From Pyrobaculum sp. (GTDB lineage: Archaea; Thermoproteota; Thermoprotei; Thermoproteales; Thermoproteaceae), in the NCBI GenBank assembly GCA_020833205.1, contig JAJHQT010000018.1, positions 1 through 13,201 on the forward strand: a stretch of 13,201 nucleotides of DNA, written 5' to 3'. The number at the start of each line of letters is the position of its first letter. Positions within the stretch are counted from its first letter, which is position 1. The notes below the pieces were generated by a model. It saw only the letters and a program-made list of their open reading frames with translations. It did no database searches and was not told where the DNA came from. Of this stretch, positions 12,534-13,201 are shown piece by piece. The position numbers and the translations under genes are program-made.

Positions 12534-13201
12534 CTAAGGTCCCGCCTTTAGAAGCTGCCTGATCTTTGCAAGCGCGCCGTATATCTGTATAAGTCCCCTG
12601 GCTCCCCGCAATGTGGCGTAATGTGCCTCGGCAATTATATACGCAAGGTCGGGCTTCACGTATTCAGGCACGTCTAGCTTCAGCACCTCGCGGTGGATTT
12701 GTTTTATAATCTCCAGCTCTCCGACGCCTCCGTCTACCACAAAGCCATAGATCTGCGTGATCGCCTTCGCGAAACTGCCCTTAACAGCCTCGTGAAGGGC
12801 TTCACGTATCAGCCTAGGGCTTACCATGCCAAGAGCCTTGGCCGCCACCTCCTCAGTTACCTCTTTATTCACAGCCGCGGCGATCTGAAGGGCGTTTATC
12901 GCCCGTCTCATATCGCCTTGAGTAAACTCGTAGATGGCTTCCAGCGCGTCGTCTGTGATCTTAACACCCTCGTTCTCTGCGATGTATCTCAGCCTCGCAA
13001 TTACGGCATCTCTTGGGAGAGGATTAAATCTAAACATAACCACGCGGGATTGGATAGGCTCAATAATGCCGCTTACGTAGTTTGCTAGTAGTATGAATCT
13101 TGTGTTTTGTGCGTATATTTCCATTATGCGCCTCAGCGCTTGTTGTGCGTCGCTGGTCATGTTGTCTGCTTCGTCGAGGATTACGAGTTTGAAGGGGGCT
13201 T
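12534..13201 (-). CDS. rfcS: Replication factor C small subunit (clamp loader), C-terminal part; 5' end outside window
   Basis: The frame is open to the window edge, giving about 221 residues from the Walker B region to the stop: KLVILDEADNMTSDAQQALR, RIMEIYAQNTRFILLANYVS, then IIEPIQSRVVMFRFNPLP, a sensor-2-like TQGDMRRAINALQIAA, and the helical collar to the end. The ATG at 13160 is internal. Archaeal RFC loads the PCNA sliding clamp on DNA as a pentamer of small and large subunits. The arginine-finger motif usually written SRC reads SRV here; the arginine remains and the cysteine is lost. Thermoproteales such as Pyrobaculum can carry more than one small-subunit gene, so which paralogue this is cannot be told without the 5' half. 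An oligo-T tract and the tfb promoter follow. Confidence 0.93.
   Translation of the reverse strand, partial: APFKLVILDEADNMTSDAQQALRRIMEIYAQNTRFILLANYVSGIIEPIQSRVVMFRFNPLPRDAVIARLRYIAENEGVKITDDALEAIYEFTQGDMRRAINALQIAAAVNKEVTEEVAAKALGMVSPRLIREALHEAVKGSFAKAITQIYGFVVDGGVGELEIIKQIHREVLKLDVPEYVKPDLAYIIAEAHYATLRGARGLIQIYGALAKIRQLLKAGP

Noticed and set aside
1..13201. CRISPR arrays, tRNA, rRNA, terminal inverted repeats of insertion sequences
   Set aside because: No regularly spaced direct repeats, cloverleaf-like segments, rRNA motifs or transposase reading frames were found by eye. Intron-containing or split tRNA genes cannot be fully excluded without a covariance search.

Overview
The window reads as a piece of chromosome from a hyperthermophilic crenarchaeon, very probably Pyrobaculum or a close Thermoproteales relative. 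The basis is an archaeal TFB, a clamp-loader (RFC) small subunit, ribosomal protein eL13, archaeal tRNA-modification genes, many GTG starts, leaderless promoters (TATA box centred about 22-29 bases before the start codon) and two decayed copies of the Pyrobaculum-type PaREP2 repeat family. No rRNA, tRNA, CRISPR array or intact insertion sequence was seen.

Layout. 1-855: the 3' end of a polytopic membrane protein resembling a GT39/PMT glycosyltransferase runs into a frameshifted PaREP2b remnant. 910-2500: a UPF0148 zinc-ribbon protein and an atypical RIO-like kinase (COG2112) diverge from a 46-base gap with one centred TATA box; a PUA-domain protein converges on the kinase and overlaps it. 2641-5423 (+): a tight four-gene operon of HTH regulator (COG1395), Trm1, UPF0200 P-loop kinase and UPF0201 RNA-binding protein. 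8095-5420 (-): a second operon of long coiled-coil protein (COG1340), DUF373 membrane protein and a compact Trm11/Trm-G10-like methyltransferase, converging on the first operon with a 4-base overlap.

8096-9205 is a gene graveyard: a decayed minus-strand gene of unknown family lies head to head with a second, A-rich PaREP2-like remnant on the plus strand. 9206-13201 returns to core genes: an XRE-type regulator (COG1709), eL13, a small membrane protein, a membrane-anchored small protein, an HIT-fold-like protein that has lost most of its catalytic histidine motif, TFB, and an RFC small subunit cut by the window end.

The healthy genes are mainly information processing: transcription initiation (TFB), two putative regulators, two guanine-N2 tRNA methyltransferases, RNA-binding proteins, ribosome and clamp loader. 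The window is extremely compact: all four complete convergent gene pairs overlap or touch without a spacer. The more unusual items are the centred bidirectional promoter, the THUMP-less Trm11-like enzyme coupled to a DUF373/coiled-coil pair, the histidine-poor HIT relative and the two PaREP2 remnants beside a broken unknown gene.
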